Positions 34,856 through 44,245 of a stretch of DNA of 64,000 bases are shown here, one piece after another (position 1 is the first letter of the stretch; each line of letters opens with the position of its first letter). The notes beneath the pieces are model-generated. The model was not told the origin of the DNA. It ran no database searches and saw nothing but the letters and a program-made list of their open reading frames with translations. A program made the position numbers and the translations under genes. The DNA is taken from NCBI RefSeq assembly GCF_016009175.1, contig NZ_JADUCM010000013.1:1-64000 (forward strand). Reading direction: 5' to 3'. The DNA is from Pseudomonas alkylphenolica. Its GTDB lineage: Bacteria; Pseudomonadota; Gammaproteobacteria; Pseudomonadales; Pseudomonadaceae.

Positions 34856-36040
34856 ATGACGCTTCAGCGTTCCCCTGCCCGACTGGCCTTCGCGCTGTGC
34901 CTGATTACCTTTGCGGTCAACCTGCAGGCGCCCCTGTACACCGCCTACGCCGAACTGTCCGGCAAAGGCATCGCCGCCACGGCGGTGGCGTTTTCTGCCT
35001 ACGTGGCAGGCGTGGTACCGGTGCTGTTACTGCTGGGCGGCCTGGCGGATCGCGTCGGGCGGCGACCGCTGATCATCGTCGCCCTGGCCCTGTCGATGCT
35101 GGCTACCACACTGATGCTGGTTGCGCCGGGCCTGGAAACCCTTGGTGTGGCACGCCTGTTACTGGGAGTCGGTACGGCATTGGCCTCCGCAACCGGGACC
35201 GCCTACATGAGCGAACTGATGCAGGAGGGCGAAAGCCGACACGCCGCTACCTGGGTGACCGCCAGCACCTCCCTGGGCTTTGGCCTGGGCGCGGCGATTA
35301 CCAGTCTGTACCTGTTGCGGGAATCAACCCTGACACCTGGCAGTTTCTACCTGCACCTGGTGTTGGCCTGCCTGGCGCTGCTGGCCGTCTGGAAACTGCC
35401 CGATCCGCGGGGCAATACACAAAGCCCATGGCTACGCCTGCCGTGTTACCCGACTGGCAGCCTGGTGTATGGCATGGCGATCTTGCTGGCCTGGGCCTGC
35501 GTCGGCCTGGTGATTGCCTTGTTGCCGTCGATCCTCAAACAGCATGGCCTGGCCAACTGGTCGGGCTTCTCAACCTTTTGCGTCATCAGCTGCGGATTGC
35601 TGTTTCAGCCACTGGCCCGGCGCATGGCGCCAGCGCGGTCAACCTTGCTTGGCTTGATCGTACTGCCCTGCAGTTATGCGCTGCTCGCCTGGGGCGCCGA
35701 TCGTGGTCAATTGTTTGCCGTACTGCTTGGTGCCGTGGCAGCCAGCAGTGCCTGCTACGGGTTCATCTACCTGGGGGGACTGTCGGCCGTCACTGCGCTG
35801 GCGGGTACCGAGAAAGCGCGCGCCAGCGCCGGCTTTTTTCTCCTCGCCTACCTGGGCTTCAGCCTGCCGGTGATTTTCACCGGACTGCTGGCTGACAGCC
35901 TGGGACCACGCATCGCGCTGCTGGTATTTGGAACCGGCCTGATGCTTGGCTGTTTGCTGGCTGGTTCGTGTATTGCGCGGCACCTCCATCGTTGCAAACG
36001 GCTGCCTCTTCACCCCGAGCACAGGGTCAAATATGAATAA
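34856..36040 (+). CDS. MFS transporter
   Basis: A 394-residue major facilitator superfamily protein with about twelve membrane segments. The typical motif A reads GGLADRVGRRPLIIVALALS, and the N-terminus RLAFALCLITFAVNLQAPLYTAYAE is typical of amino-acid or drug exporters. ATG 34856 follows AAAGGA at 34843-34848. It lies divergent from the MocR gene and is probably controlled by it. The substrate is unknown. Confidence 0.85.
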   Translation: MTLQRSPARLAFALCLITFAVNLQAPLYTAYAELSGKGIAATAVAFSAYVAGVVPVLLLLGGLADRVGRRPLIIVALALSMLATTLMLVAPGLETLGVARLLLGVGTALASATGTAYMSELMQEGESRHAATWVTASTSLGFGLGAAITSLYLLRESTLTPGSFYLHLVLACLALLAVWKLPDPRGNTQSPWLRLPCYPTGSLVYGMAILLAWACVGLVIALLPSILKQHGLANWSGFSTFCVISCGLLFQPLARRMAPARSTLLGLIVLPCSYALLAWGADRGQLFAVLLGAVAASSACYGFIYLGGLSAVTALAGTEKARASAGFFLLAYLGFSLPVIFTGLLADSLGPRIALLVFGTGLMLGCLLAGSCIARHLHRCKRLPLHPEHRVKYE

Positions 36041-36111
36041 ATTGTGAAATAAATGTTAAAATTTGTTAATCGGCGTTAATATTATTTTGACGATGGCATT
36101 TTGACATAGGG
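36041..36111 (+). promoter_or_regulatory. AT-rich promoter-like region upstream of the InaA-type kinase gene
   Basis: The 71 bases between the MFS stop and the kinase start are strikingly AT-rich (for example TTAAAATTTGTTAAT and GTTAATATTATTTTGACG) in an otherwise GC-rich neighbourhood. Such a sequence is typical of a promoter that a nucleoid protein or stress regulator could act on; the exact -35/-10 boxes are not clear. Confidence 0.4.
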
Positions 36112-36963
36112 ATGTGTGCGGTGACGGGTGGATGCAAGGATTTGGTCAAAGAGTTTTCTTATACGCTCAACCACCGCAGAGCCACCTTACACTTCAAGAC
36201 GCCTCCGGCCTGCCCCACCACCCGGGCCCTGCAACGCCTGATGGAACAGAAAGGCACGAGCAAACGTGTCAGCGCACCGCTGGATTGCACGCATACCGCC
36301 CTGTTTACCAAACGCCAACCGCTGGACTCGTTGCGCAAAAAACTGCGCGTCGCGTTTGGCGGCGCCAAACGCCCGGACTTGAACGACTGGGTGGTTGAGG
36401 AACTGGTCAACACCGCAGAAGCCCACAAACGCGGTGCGCGGGTCGCGCCGCTGGTAGGCTTCGGTTATTCCAAAGATCGCTTTGGCCTGATGGAGGACTT
36501 CTTCATCATCACCGGCTTGCTGACCGGTCACACCGACGGCTGGGAGTGGGTCAACGCCAGGCCCGAGCAGGTCGAAACCTTGATTACCAGCGCCTTTGAG
36601 CTACTGCATTCACTGCATCAGCAAGGCATCAGCCACATGGACTTGTGGGCCGCCAATATCATGATCCCTGACCGCATGCCCGGCGCCGCCAAAGCCATCG
36701 ACCTGGAAAACTGCTTTTGCCGGCCCACGGCCTACCTTGCCGAGACCCTGGGCTTTCAGTTCGGCTTTTTCTATTTCCGCGAGATTTACCGGTTCATCAC
36801 CGAAGCCCATTACGACCAACTCGTCGAGGCAGCGCTGACGAAATACCCGGATATCGACCGCGCACGCTTCGATCATTGCTACCAGATCAGCAAGCACGAG
36901 CAGATCGGCCGTAAAGACCGACGTGCCGTGTTTCTCGAAGGCGCATTGCAGTCGCGCTGGTGA
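36112..36963 (+). CDS. InaA-type lipopolysaccharide kinase family protein
   Basis: A 283-residue protein-kinase-like protein of the Kdo/WaaP-InaA group. The catalytic loop is HMDLWAANIM (Asp177, Asn182) and the metal-binding DLEN is at Asp198, while the classic glycine-rich loop is not evident. Members phosphorylate LPS core sugars or are acid-induced proteins of unknown substrate. ATG 36112 is the first start, but GTG 36121 has AGGGA nine bases upstream and could be the real one. It converges with the SDR gene one base away. It is not close to LPS core genes in this window. Confidence 0.82.
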   Translation: MCAVTGGCKDLVKEFSYTLNHRRATLHFKTPPACPTTRALQRLMEQKGTSKRVSAPLDCTHTALFTKRQPLDSLRKKLRVAFGGAKRPDLNDWVVEELVNTAEAHKRGARVAPLVGFGYSKDRFGLMEDFFIITGLLTGHTDGWEWVNARPEQVETLITSAFELLHSLHQQGISHMDLWAANIMIPDRMPGAAKAIDLENCFCRPTAYLAETLGFQFGFFYFREIYRFITEAHYDQLVEAALTKYPDIDRARFDHCYQISKHEQIGRKDRRAVFLEGALQSRW

Positions 36964-36964
36964 A

Positions 36965-37726
36965 TCAGATCGCCGTGGCGCCGCCATCCACTGCCAGCGC
37001 CTGGCCCGTGGTGAACGCCGCGCCGTCGCTGCACAGGTAAAGCACCGCGCTGGCAATCTCTTCAACCTTGCCGATACGCCCTACCGGGTGCATCGCTGCA
37101 GCAAACTCGGCCTTGCGCGGGTCAGCCTCGTAAGCGCGTCGAAACATATCGGTATCGATGACGGCCGGGCACACAGCGTTGACGCGAATCTTCTTCTTGG
37201 CGTACTCGATGGCGGCTGATTTGGTCAGGCCGATTACCGCATGCTTGGACGCGCTGTAGATGCTCATCTTCGGCGCCGCACCCAGGCCTGCTACCGAGGC
37301 GGTGTTGACGATGGCACCGCCACCCTGGGCCAGCAACAATGGCAACTGGTGCTTCATGCACAGCCACACGCCTTTGACGTTGACCCCCATGATTGCATCG
37401 AACTCGGCCTCACTGCCCTCCGCCAGGCGTCCCTGTTCGATCTCGATACCCGCATTGTTGAACGCATAATCGAGGCGACCGTAGGCCTCGATCGTGGTCG
37501 CCAGCAGTTGCTGTACCTCGGCTTCGCGGGTCACGTTGCAGGCAACGAACAACGCCTCGCCACCGGCGGCGCGAATCAGCGCAGCGGTTGCTTCGCCACC
37601 GACGGCATCCAGGTCGGCTACCACCACCTTCAAGCCTTCGGCAGCAAAAGCCAGCGCCGTGGCCCGGCCAATACCCGCCGCACCGCCAGTGACCAGAGCT
37701 ACCTGGCCGGAAAAAGTCATCGTCAT
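36965..37726 (-). CDS. SDR family oxidoreductase
   Basis: A 253-residue classical short-chain dehydrogenase. The cofactor motif TGGAAGIG, then DLDAVGG (acidic residue after beta 2, favouring NAD), NNAG, and the catalytic YSASK are all present. The end TTGQALAVDGGATAI is typical. ATG 37726 follows CAGGAG; two other ATGs lie within three codons. The substrate is unknown. It faces the CurA-like gene divergently, with 230 bases between. Confidence 0.88.
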   Translation of the reverse strand: MTMTFSGQVALVTGGAAGIGRATALAFAAEGLKVVVADLDAVGGEATAALIRAAGGEALFVACNVTREAEVQQLLATTIEAYGRLDYAFNNAGIEIEQGRLAEGSEAEFDAIMGVNVKGVWLCMKHQLPLLLAQGGGAIVNTASVAGLGAAPKMSIYSASKHAVIGLTKSAAIEYAKKKIRVNAVCPAVIDTDMFRRAYEADPRKAEFAAAMHPVGRIGKVEEIASAVLYLCSDGAAFTTGQALAVDGGATAI

Positions 37727-37955
37727 CATGGGCTCCTGTAGCAACGTGAGGTTTGTGCCTTGGAGTCTAGGCAGCAGAACGCAACGATTGGCAGCATCAT
37801 CAAGGGGCCGGTTGAAGGGTTATCGGCGCGGGTGATTGTCAACCAGGCAGTAGATCACCGTCATCGATTGCACTGCATTCGCCACAACCGAGAACCTTGC
37901 CGGATGGCCGCAGAGGGTCTATCAACAATCTTTGTCTTCCATCCGAGAGCCTGCC

Positions 37956-38960
37956 ATGACCGCCCAGACCAACCGCCGTTTTCTGCTCGCCAAACGACCG
38001 ATCGGCGCCGTCAGCCGAGACGACTTCACCTTTGAACAAGTTCCGGTTGGCGAGCCCGGCGAAGGCCAGGTACTGGTGAAAAACCTCTACCTGTCCCTCG
38101 ACCCTGCCATGCGTGGCTGGATGAACGAAGGCAAATCCTATATTCCGCCGGTCGCGCTCGGTCAGGTCATGCGTGCCTTGGGCGTGGGCGAAGTGATCGC
38201 CTCAAAACACGCGGGCTTTGCCGTCGGCGATCACGTCAACGGCCCCTTGGGCGTGCAGGACTACTTTCTCGGAGAGCCGCAGGGCTTTTACAAGATCGAC
38301 CCGAAACTCGCACCGCTACCGCGCTTCCTGTCGGCTCTGGGCATGACCGGCATGACTGCCTACTTCGCGCTGCTTGAAGTCGGTGCGCCGAAAGCCGGTG
38401 AGACAGTGGTGATCTCCGGTGCTGCGGGCGCGGTGGGCAGCATTGCCGGGCAGATCGCCAAAATCAAAGGATGCCGGGTGGTAGGTATCGCCGGCGGAAC
38501 AGAAAAGTGCCGGTACCTGAAAGACGAACTGGGCTTTGACGGCGTCATCGACTACAAGGCCGAAGACGTGCTTGAAGGCCTGAAACGTGAATGCCCGAAA
38601 GGTGTGGACGTCTACTTCGACAACGTCGGTGGCGACATCCTCGATGCCGTGCTCAGCCGCCTGAACTTCAAGGCGCGGGTAGTGATCTGTGGCGCCATCA
38701 GCCAGTACAACAACAAGCAGGCAGTCAAAGGCCCGGCCAACTATCTGTCATTGCTGGTGAACCGCGCGCGAATGGAAGGCTTCGTGGTGATGGACCATGC
38801 CGCCAACTATGGCAAGGCAGCACAGGAAATTGCCGGCTGGCTGGCAACCGGCAAAGTGCAGAGCAAGGAAGATGTGGTCGAGGGGCTGGAAACCTTCCCC
38901 GAGACGCTGTTGAAGCTGTTCAGCGGGGAAAACTTCGGCAAGCTGGTGCTTAAGCCCTGA
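37956..38960 (+). CDS. NADP-dependent oxidoreductase of the MDR/CurA type
   Basis: A 334-residue zinc-free medium-chain reductase similar to CurA and leukotriene-B4 12-hydroxydehydrogenase-type enone reductases. The N-terminus [13 protein letters not shown] and [18 protein letters not shown] are typical, with the Rossmann motif [15 protein letters not shown] and [13 protein letters not shown] near the middle. It should reduce alpha,beta-unsaturated carbonyls with NADPH. The start is ATG 37956. Its last 11 bases overlap the end of pyrF on the other strand. Confidence 0.9.
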   Translation: MTAQTNRRFLLAKRPIGAVSRDDFTFEQVPVGEPGEGQVLVKNLYLSLDPAMRGWMNEGKSYIPPVALGQVMRALGVGEVIASKHAGFAVGDHVNGPLGVQDYFLGEPQGFYKIDPKLAPLPRFLSALGMTGMTAYFALLEVGAPKAGETVVISGAAGAVGSIAGQIAKIKGCRVVGIAGGTEKCRYLKDELGFDGVIDYKAEDVLEGLKRECPKGVDVYFDNVGGDILDAVLSRLNFKARVVICGAISQYNNKQAVKGPANYLSLLVNRARMEGFVVMDHAANYGKAAQEIAGWLATGKVQSKEDVVEGLETFPETLLKLFSGENFGKLVLKP

Positions 38961-39651
38961 TCTCGGCAACCACTGCCGCCAGTGCCTGGGCAGGGTCGGC
39001 CGCCTGGCTGATCGGGCGACCGATCACCAGGTAGTCGGAGCCTGCGTCCAGTGCCTGGCGCGGCGTCAGGATTCGGCGCTGGTCATCCTGGGCGCTGCCT
39101 GCAGGGCGGATACCAGGAGTTACCAGTTGCAGCGAAGGATGCGCCGACTTCAGTGCCGGCGCCTCCAGCGCAGAACACACCAGGCCGTCCATACCGGCCT
39201 TCTCGGCCAGTGCAGCCAGACGCAGCACCTGCTCTTGCGGCTCGATATCCAGGCCGATACCGGCGAGGTCTTCACGCTCCATGCTGGTCAGCACGGTCAC
39301 ACCGATCAGCAGTGGCTGCGGGCCGCTGCGCTTGGCCAGCACCTCACGGCAGGCGGACATCATGCGCAGGCCACCGGAGCAGTGCACATTGACCATCCAC
39401 ACACCCATTTCCGCAGCGGCTTTTACCGCCATGGCAGTGGTGTTGGGGATGTCATGGAATTTCAGGTCGAGGAACACCTCGAAGCCCTTCTCTACCAGGG
39501 TTTCGACAATGCCCGATGCGCTGCTGGTGAACAGCTCCTTGCCGACCTTGACCCGGCACAGGGCGGGATCGAGCTGATCGGCCAGCTTCAGGGCGGCGTC
39601 ACGGGTAGGGAAATCCAGGGCGACGATGATGGGCGTCTGGCAGGCGGACAT
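38950..39651 (-). CDS. pyrF: Orotidine 5'-phosphate decarboxylase
   Basis: A 233-residue OMP decarboxylase for the last step of UMP synthesis. The catalytic [10 protein letters not shown] (residues 62-71, Lys64) and [15 protein letters not shown] phosphate-binding loop are diagnostic. The ATG at 39651 gives the [20 protein letters not shown] start; longer frames upstream are not plausible. It is transcribed away from the DUF2897 gene. Confidence 0.97.
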   Translation of the reverse strand: MSACQTPIIVALDFPTRDAALKLADQLDPALCRVKVGKELFTSSASGIVETLVEKGFEVFLDLKFHDIPNTTAMAVKAAAEMGVWMVNVHCSGGLRMMSACREVLAKRSGPQPLLIGVTVLTSMEREDLAGIGLDIEPQEQVLRLAALAEKAGMDGLVCSALEAPALKSAHPSLQLVTPGIRPAGSAQDDQRRILTPRQALDAGSDYLVIGRPISQAADPAQALAAVVAEIRA

Positions 39652-39830
39652 GGGCTGGTCTCTTGGCAAGTCTTGAACGGCGCGCATTGTAAACGAAGCG
39701 ACGGCCCGTGGGGGCCCGATGATCGTGAATTGGCTCTTGTAGTAGCCAGTTCCTATACTTTGAACCAATGAAGGATCTGTTCGATCCAAATTCTAGAAGC
39801 AGCGCCATTCGCCGCTCAAAGGAGAAGTCC

Positions 39831-39998
39831 ATGCCTTGGTATGCCTGGTTGATACTGGTGATAGCGCTCGGCTCGATTGTCGGCGGCCTGATGTTGCTGC
39901 GCGATACGGCCAAGAAACTGCCGTTGACAGAGGAGCAGCTAAAGCGTGTGCATGAGCGCAATGCGGAGATGGATGCCAAGGATGCGCAGGATCGGTGA
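39831..39998 (+). CDS. DUF2897 family small membrane protein
   Basis: A 55-residue protein with one N-terminal membrane helix (WYAWLILVIALGSIVGGLMLL) and a charged cytoplasmic tail (KLPLTEEQLKRVHERNAEM). It matches the DUF2897 family, often found beside pyrF in Pseudomonas. ATG 39831 has AAAGGAG. The function is unknown. Confidence 0.82.
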   Translation: MPWYAWLILVIALGSIVGGLMLLRDTAKKLPLTEEQLKRVHERNAEMDAKDAQDR

Positions 39999-40052
39999 AA
40001 TACGCATTGAAAACCGCGAGGAAGGCCGGTCATCGACCGGCCCGGTGCAGCA

Positions 40053-40379
40053 CTAGTTCACAGTGAGCTTGTCGCGGTTGCGATCAAGCAACGCCTTGCC
40101 GATGCCTTTGATCTCCAACAGCTCGTCCACGGACGCGAACGCACCATGCGCTTCGCGGTAGGCGACGATGGATTCAGCCTTGGTTTTGCCGATGCCGGCC
40201 AGGGCGGTCTGCAAGGTGAGCGCGTCAGCCGTATTGAGGTCCAGTTGCGCGGTGGGCTGTTGCGCAGCAACGATAGCTACCGGGGGTGTTGCTGGTTGGC
40301 TGGCGGGTGCTGCGCTTAGCGTAAAGGATGCGCTGGCGAACAACGGGAGTAACAGGTAGGACAGGACGGTGTTGCGCAT
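40053..40379 (-). CDS. ComEA-type helix-hairpin-helix protein
   Basis: A 108-residue exported protein. The signal peptide covers residues 1-24 (LSYLLLPLFASASFTLSA). A tandem helix-hairpin-helix DNA-binding domain follows (LDLNTADALTLQTALAGIGKTKAESIVAYR and LLEIKGIGKALLDRNRDKL), as in ComEA, the DNA receptor of natural transformation. Whether it binds DNA in the periplasm for uptake in this organism is not known. The start is ATG 40379. It marks the left edge of the O-antigen locus. Confidence 0.88.
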   Translation of the reverse strand: MRNTVLSYLLLPLFASASFTLSAAPASQPATPPVAIVAAQQPTAQLDLNTADALTLQTALAGIGKTKAESIVAYREAHGAFASVDELLEIKGIGKALLDRNRDKLTVN

Positions 40380-41356
40380 GGTGAAGACTCCTTCGGTGAT
40401 TGCAAAGGCAGCTTTTCCTTGGCTGCCGTTGAACCGTAGAACGGCAGGAGAAAGAGTTCAAACGACTTAACCAGAAGGAATCATTACTGAATCAGTCAAA
40501 GGCCCACCTTTCGCTTCTCGTAAAAACCTAGACCAAAGAAAACTCTTACAAACTTAGTTCCACGAACTCACCTTCTAGATTCCCATACATAAGTTATGTA
40601 GAGGGCACTCGCAACAAGACCTGCATTACAATCAAATCGCAGTATTTTCAACACACTCCTACTTCAGACGCGCATTGCTGGCGAAGGAATAAAGCACACT
40701 CACTTTCGATCCATAATGACCACCGGTTAAACGCAACAGTGGGCATAAGTGACTCCCAACACTGACCCTACACAACCTGGACGACCGTTCACGCCATCAG
40801 CCCTCCCGGGGCTGCGACAAGTGATGCGCAAAACCGGGATCTAGGATATCCTCCCGCCCCTTGAAGGCGTAATGCTCATTTCTCTGGCGGCGCTACTTCT
40901 AACCCGACATGGATGTGAGCTTTGAGCATGGATAATGGATGTCATCAAGAGACTCTGGGGGCTGCTCCTGCAGCAGTAGTCTTTTGCCCCGTTGTTGAAC
41001 GAGCGCAAAAAGCAACACCAGAGATGCCGCCAAAGCGCTATTGCCTAGCCAGTAGCCCTCTGGTTGCACGCCTATCGGGTCACCACGGGCAGTCTTCGCC
41101 CGTCACCCCTATTGCGTCACTTAGCAACTCCTGCCCTGTGCCCAGCGTCACGGTGAACACGACCAACAGCAAAAGCACGCTTCAACGCTTCGCTGTTTTT
41201 TTCGTGCCAACTGCCTGTTCACGCGTCGTCTTGCCCCATGCTGTTCCTCGTCTACATTAGGCCGCGGTCTTTTTATAGCCTTGGAATCTACAGATCTGGA
41301 GCGAGGTGACGGCAACATTTGCTGCCCGTATAGAATATTAAAATCCGGTAACCACT
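40380..41356. other. Long intergenic region before the O-antigen operon
   Basis: About 980 bases separate comEA from ddhD. The first half is AT-rich with no coherent frame, and the second half holds decayed-looking coding traces (see next entry). The final stretch (about 41320-41345, with TAGAATATTAAAATCC) is the best promoter candidate for the sugar operon. I do not see a clear JUMPstart/ops element. Confidence 0.5.
40899..41200 (-). pseudogene. Possible remnant of a small membrane protein gene
   Basis: On the minus strand a hydrophobic peptide (SVLLLLVVFTVTLGTGQELL, near 41180-41120) continues after a one-base frame change as a second hydrophobic segment (YWLGNSALAASLVLLFALVQQ), ending with a stop at 40899. 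No single frame is open through both, and there is no clear start. I read it as decayed coding sequence; it could also be chance. Confidence 0.25.
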
Positions 41357-42346
41357 ATGGCTTCAGTAAAACTTCACAACGGGAAAACCTTCAGTTCCGA
41401 GGCTGGCATATCAATGCTCGACAGTGCCAGACAAGCTGGCATCACCCTCGAGTACAGCTGCAGGACCGGGCGCTGTGGGGTTTGCAAGACCAAAGTGCTC
41501 TCCGGTGAAACAGAAACGCTCAAGGACGAAACCTCGCTGACTCCCGACGAGTGCGCAGAGGGCCTGATCCTGACGTGCTGCCGTCGCGCCGTGACCGATG
41601 TGGAGATCGATGCCGAAGACATCGGTGCACTCGGCGACATTGTTGTGAAGACCCTCCCCTGCCGTGTCGACACGATCAAAAAGCTTGCCGACAATGTCGT
41701 GGAAGTCACCCTCAGGGTCCCCCCTAACAGCAAGTTCGCGTATCTGCCCGGACAGTATCTCGACATAATCGGCGAAGCGGGCCTGCGTCGTAGTTATTCC
41801 ATAGCCAATGCCCAGCGTGATGACGGAAAACTCGAACTGCAGATCCGTGAAGTCGAGAACGGTATGATGTCGGCGTACTGGTTCGACCGTGCAAAAACCA
41901 ACGACCTGCTGCGACTTGAAGGCCCGCTGGGCACCTTCAGCCTGCGCGAAAAAGACGTTAGCAACATCATTTTCCTGGCCACAGGTACCGGCATAGCCCC
42001 CGTCAAGGCCATGCTCGAGCAGTTGCTTGGCAACCCTTCGATGGCCACAGGAAAAAGGGTCTTCATCTATTGGGGGGGGCGTACAACCAACGACATCTAC
42101 TGGACGCCACAACTCCAGGGATTGGACGCCACGTTCATACCGGTATTGTCACGGGCAGACACCCATTGGGCGGGACGAACCGGTTATGTCCAGTCGGCAC
42201 TGATCAATGATGACATCGATCTCACCCGATCGGTCGTCTACGCCTGCGGTTCGGAAGACATGATTCATTCCGCTCGCGATGTACTGACTGCTGCGGGATT
42301 GCCTGCCAAACACTTTTATTCAGATGCATTTGTAAGTTCAAATTGA
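41357..42346 (+). CDS. ddhD: CDP-6-deoxy-delta-3,4-glucoseen reductase
   Basis: A 329-residue iron-sulfur flavoprotein that passes electrons from NADH to the ddhC product in CDP-3,6-dideoxyhexose synthesis. The plant-type [2Fe-2S] cluster is held by Cys35, Cys40, Cys43 and Cys74 (SCRTGRCGVCKTK and LTCC). The FAD motif RRSYSIAN and the NAD motif GTGIAPVKAMLEQL follow. The start is ATG 41357. It is the first gene of an operon in the order ddhD-A-B-C, as in Yersinia pseudotuberculosis, and ddhA follows after 12 bases. Confidence 0.92.
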   Translation: MASVKLHNGKTFSSEAGISMLDSARQAGITLEYSCRTGRCGVCKTKVLSGETETLKDETSLTPDECAEGLILTCCRRAVTDVEIDAEDIGALGDIVVKTLPCRVDTIKKLADNVVEVTLRVPPNSKFAYLPGQYLDIIGEAGLRRSYSIANAQRDDGKLELQIREVENGMMSAYWFDRAKTNDLLRLEGPLGTFSLREKDVSNIIFLATGTGIAPVKAMLEQLLGNPSMATGKRVFIYWGGRTTNDIYWTPQLQGLDATFIPVLSRADTHWAGRTGYVQSALINDDIDLTRSVVYACGSEDMIHSARDVLTAAGLPAKHFYSDAFVSSN

Positions 42347-42358
42347 TAAGGAGTAATC

Positions 42359-43132
42359 ATGAAAGCGGTCATTCTGGCAGGCGGTTTGGGGACACGCCTG
42401 AGTGAGGAAACCAGTGTGCGGCCAAAGCCGATGGTAGAGATCGGTGGAAAACCAATCCTCTGGCACATCATGAAGATGTATTCCTCGCACGGCATCAATG
42501 ACTTCATTATCTGCTGTGGCTACAAAGGCTATCTGATCAAAGAATACTTCGCTAACTACTTCCTGCACACGTCGGATGTAACTTTCAACATGCGTGAAAA
42601 CACCATGAAAGTTCACGACAAGCGCGCCGAAGACTGGAATGTCACCCTGGTTGACACCGGCGACTCGTCGATGACCGGCGGCCGCCTGCGCCGCGTGGCA
42701 GATTATGTCCGGAATGAAGAAGCCTTCTGCTTCACCTACGGTGACGGCGTGGGCGACATGGACATTGGTGCCACTATTGCCTTCCACAAGCGCCATGGCA
42801 AAGCTGCGACACTCACTGCTACCTACCCCCCTGGACGCTTTGGCGCACTGGACATCAAGCAAGGCCAGGTTCTCAACTTCAAGGAAAAGCCCAAAGGCGA
42901 CGGCGCCATGATTAACGGCGGCTTCTTTGTTTTGTCCCCTCAGGTACTCGAATACCTGACCGACGACAGCACCGTTTGGGAACAAGAGCCATTGATGGGT
43001 CTGGCAGCAGCCGGCCAGCTGATGGCTCACGAACACCCTGGATTCTGGCAGCCAATGGACACCCTGCACGATAAAAACCTGCTGGAAAAACTGTGGCTCA
43101 ATGGCAAGGCACCTTGGAAAACCTGGGATTAA
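42359..43132 (+). CDS. ddhA: Glucose-1-phosphate cytidylyltransferase
   Basis: A 257-residue nucleotidyltransferase making CDP-glucose from CTP and glucose-1-phosphate, the entry step of the pathway. It is the same enzyme as RfbF. The motif AGGLGTRLSEETSVRPKPMVEIGGKP, with the nucleotide and sugar-phosphate binding residues, and GDGVGDMDIG are characteristic. ATG 42359 has AAGGAG. One base separates its stop from the ddhB start. Confidence 0.95.
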   Translation: MKAVILAGGLGTRLSEETSVRPKPMVEIGGKPILWHIMKMYSSHGINDFIICCGYKGYLIKEYFANYFLHTSDVTFNMRENTMKVHDKRAEDWNVTLVDTGDSSMTGGRLRRVADYVRNEEAFCFTYGDGVGDMDIGATIAFHKRHGKAATLTATYPPGRFGALDIKQGQVLNFKEKPKGDGAMINGGFFVLSPQVLEYLTDDSTVWEQEPLMGLAAAGQLMAHEHPGFWQPMDTLHDKNLLEKLWLNGKAPWKTWD

Positions 43133-43133
43133 T

Positions 43134-44216
43134 ATGAAAGCGACTGTTTCAGCTGCCTTCTGGAAAGGAAAGAAGGTATTCGTCACAGGCCATACCGGGT
43201 TCAAGGGCAGCTGGCTGTCCCTGTGGCTGCAAGGCATGGGCGCGCACGTCAAAGGGTTCGCACTGGCACCTCCGACAACGCCATCGCTCTTTGAGCAGGC
43301 GCGCGTTGAAGACGCCATGACTTCGCAGATCGGAGATATTCGCGACCTGCACGCCATTACCGAGAGCATGACGGCTTTTGATCCGGACATTCTGATCCAC
43401 ATGGCCGCTCAGCCTCTGGTCAGGTTGTCTTACCGCGAGCCGGTCGAGACCTATGCCACCAATGTCATGGGCACTGTCCATGTGCTGGAGGCTGCACGCC
43501 AATGCCCAAGCCTGCGCGCAATCGTCAATGTCACGACAGACAAGTGCTACGAAAACCAGGAATGGGAATGGGGCTATCGTGAAAACGAGCCCATGGGTGG
43601 TCACGATCCTTACAGCAACAGCAAGGGTTGTGTAGAGCTGATCACTTCCGCCTACCGCAATTCCTTCTTCAACGTTGATGGCGCGGCAGCACTGGCCTCG
43701 GCCCGTGCCGGCAATGTGATCGGTGGCGGTGACTGGGCCGAAGACCGCCTTGTTCCCGACATTCTGCGCGCCGTTGAAAAAGGGGAGCCGGTAGTCGTTC
43801 GCAACCCGAAAGCGACGCGCCCCTGGCAGCATGCCCTCGAGCCGCTCAGCGGTTACCTTGTCCTCGCCCAGCACCTGTGGGAGCAGGGCAACACCTTTGC
43901 GCAAGGCTGGAACTTCGGTCCTCGGGATGAAGACGCGCGCCCAGTCGAATGGATACTCGACCATATGGTCAAGGCCTGGGGCGCCGGCGCGAGCTGGCAA
44001 CTGGATAACGACCCGCAGCCCCACGAGGCGCGCTACCTGAAGCTCGATATCTCCAAAGCCCGATCCCACCTGAAGTGGGAGCCGACCTGGAACCTGGAAA
44101 CCACACTGACCCGAATCGTCACCTGGCATCACGCCTGGTTGCGAGGCGAGGATATGCACGCCCATTGCGTGGAAGAAATCAACAGCTATATGGCAGCCAT
44201 GGCTGCTGACGCCTAA
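43134..44216 (+). CDS. ddhB: CDP-glucose 4,6-dehydratase
   Basis: A 360-residue extended short-chain dehydrogenase that turns CDP-glucose into CDP-4-keto-6-deoxyglucose. It is also called RfbG. The nucleotide motif is GHTGFKGSWLSLWL near the N-terminus, the catalytic pattern reads VTTDKCYEN and DPYSNSKGCVE (Tyr-x3-Lys), and RPWQHALEPLSGYL is typical. The start is ATG 43134, giving one base between genes. It is the second enzyme of the pathway. Confidence 0.95.
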   Translation: MKATVSAAFWKGKKVFVTGHTGFKGSWLSLWLQGMGAHVKGFALAPPTTPSLFEQARVEDAMTSQIGDIRDLHAITESMTAFDPDILIHMAAQPLVRLSYREPVETYATNVMGTVHVLEAARQCPSLRAIVNVTTDKCYENQEWEWGYRENEPMGGHDPYSNSKGCVELITSAYRNSFFNVDGAAALASARAGNVIGGGDWAEDRLVPDILRAVEKGEPVVVRNPKATRPWQHALEPLSGYLVLAQHLWEQGNTFAQGWNFGPRDEDARPVEWILDHMVKAWGAGASWQLDNDPQPHEARYLKLDISKARSHLKWEPTWNLETTLTRIVTWHHAWLRGEDMHAHCVEEINSYMAAMAADA

Positions 44217-44245
44217 ACAACCAAAAGCTTTAAGCAGGAAATACT

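Noticed and set aside
40922-41260. A 112-codon plus-strand frame in the gap before ddhD
   Set aside because: The peptide is rich in Ser, Pro and Val without any pattern, and the region looks decayed on the other strand; I treat it as noncoding.
42338-43402. A 354-codon minus-strand frame across ddhA
   Set aside because: The plus strand encodes a clear cytidylyltransferase in an operon; the antisense frame has no known domain.
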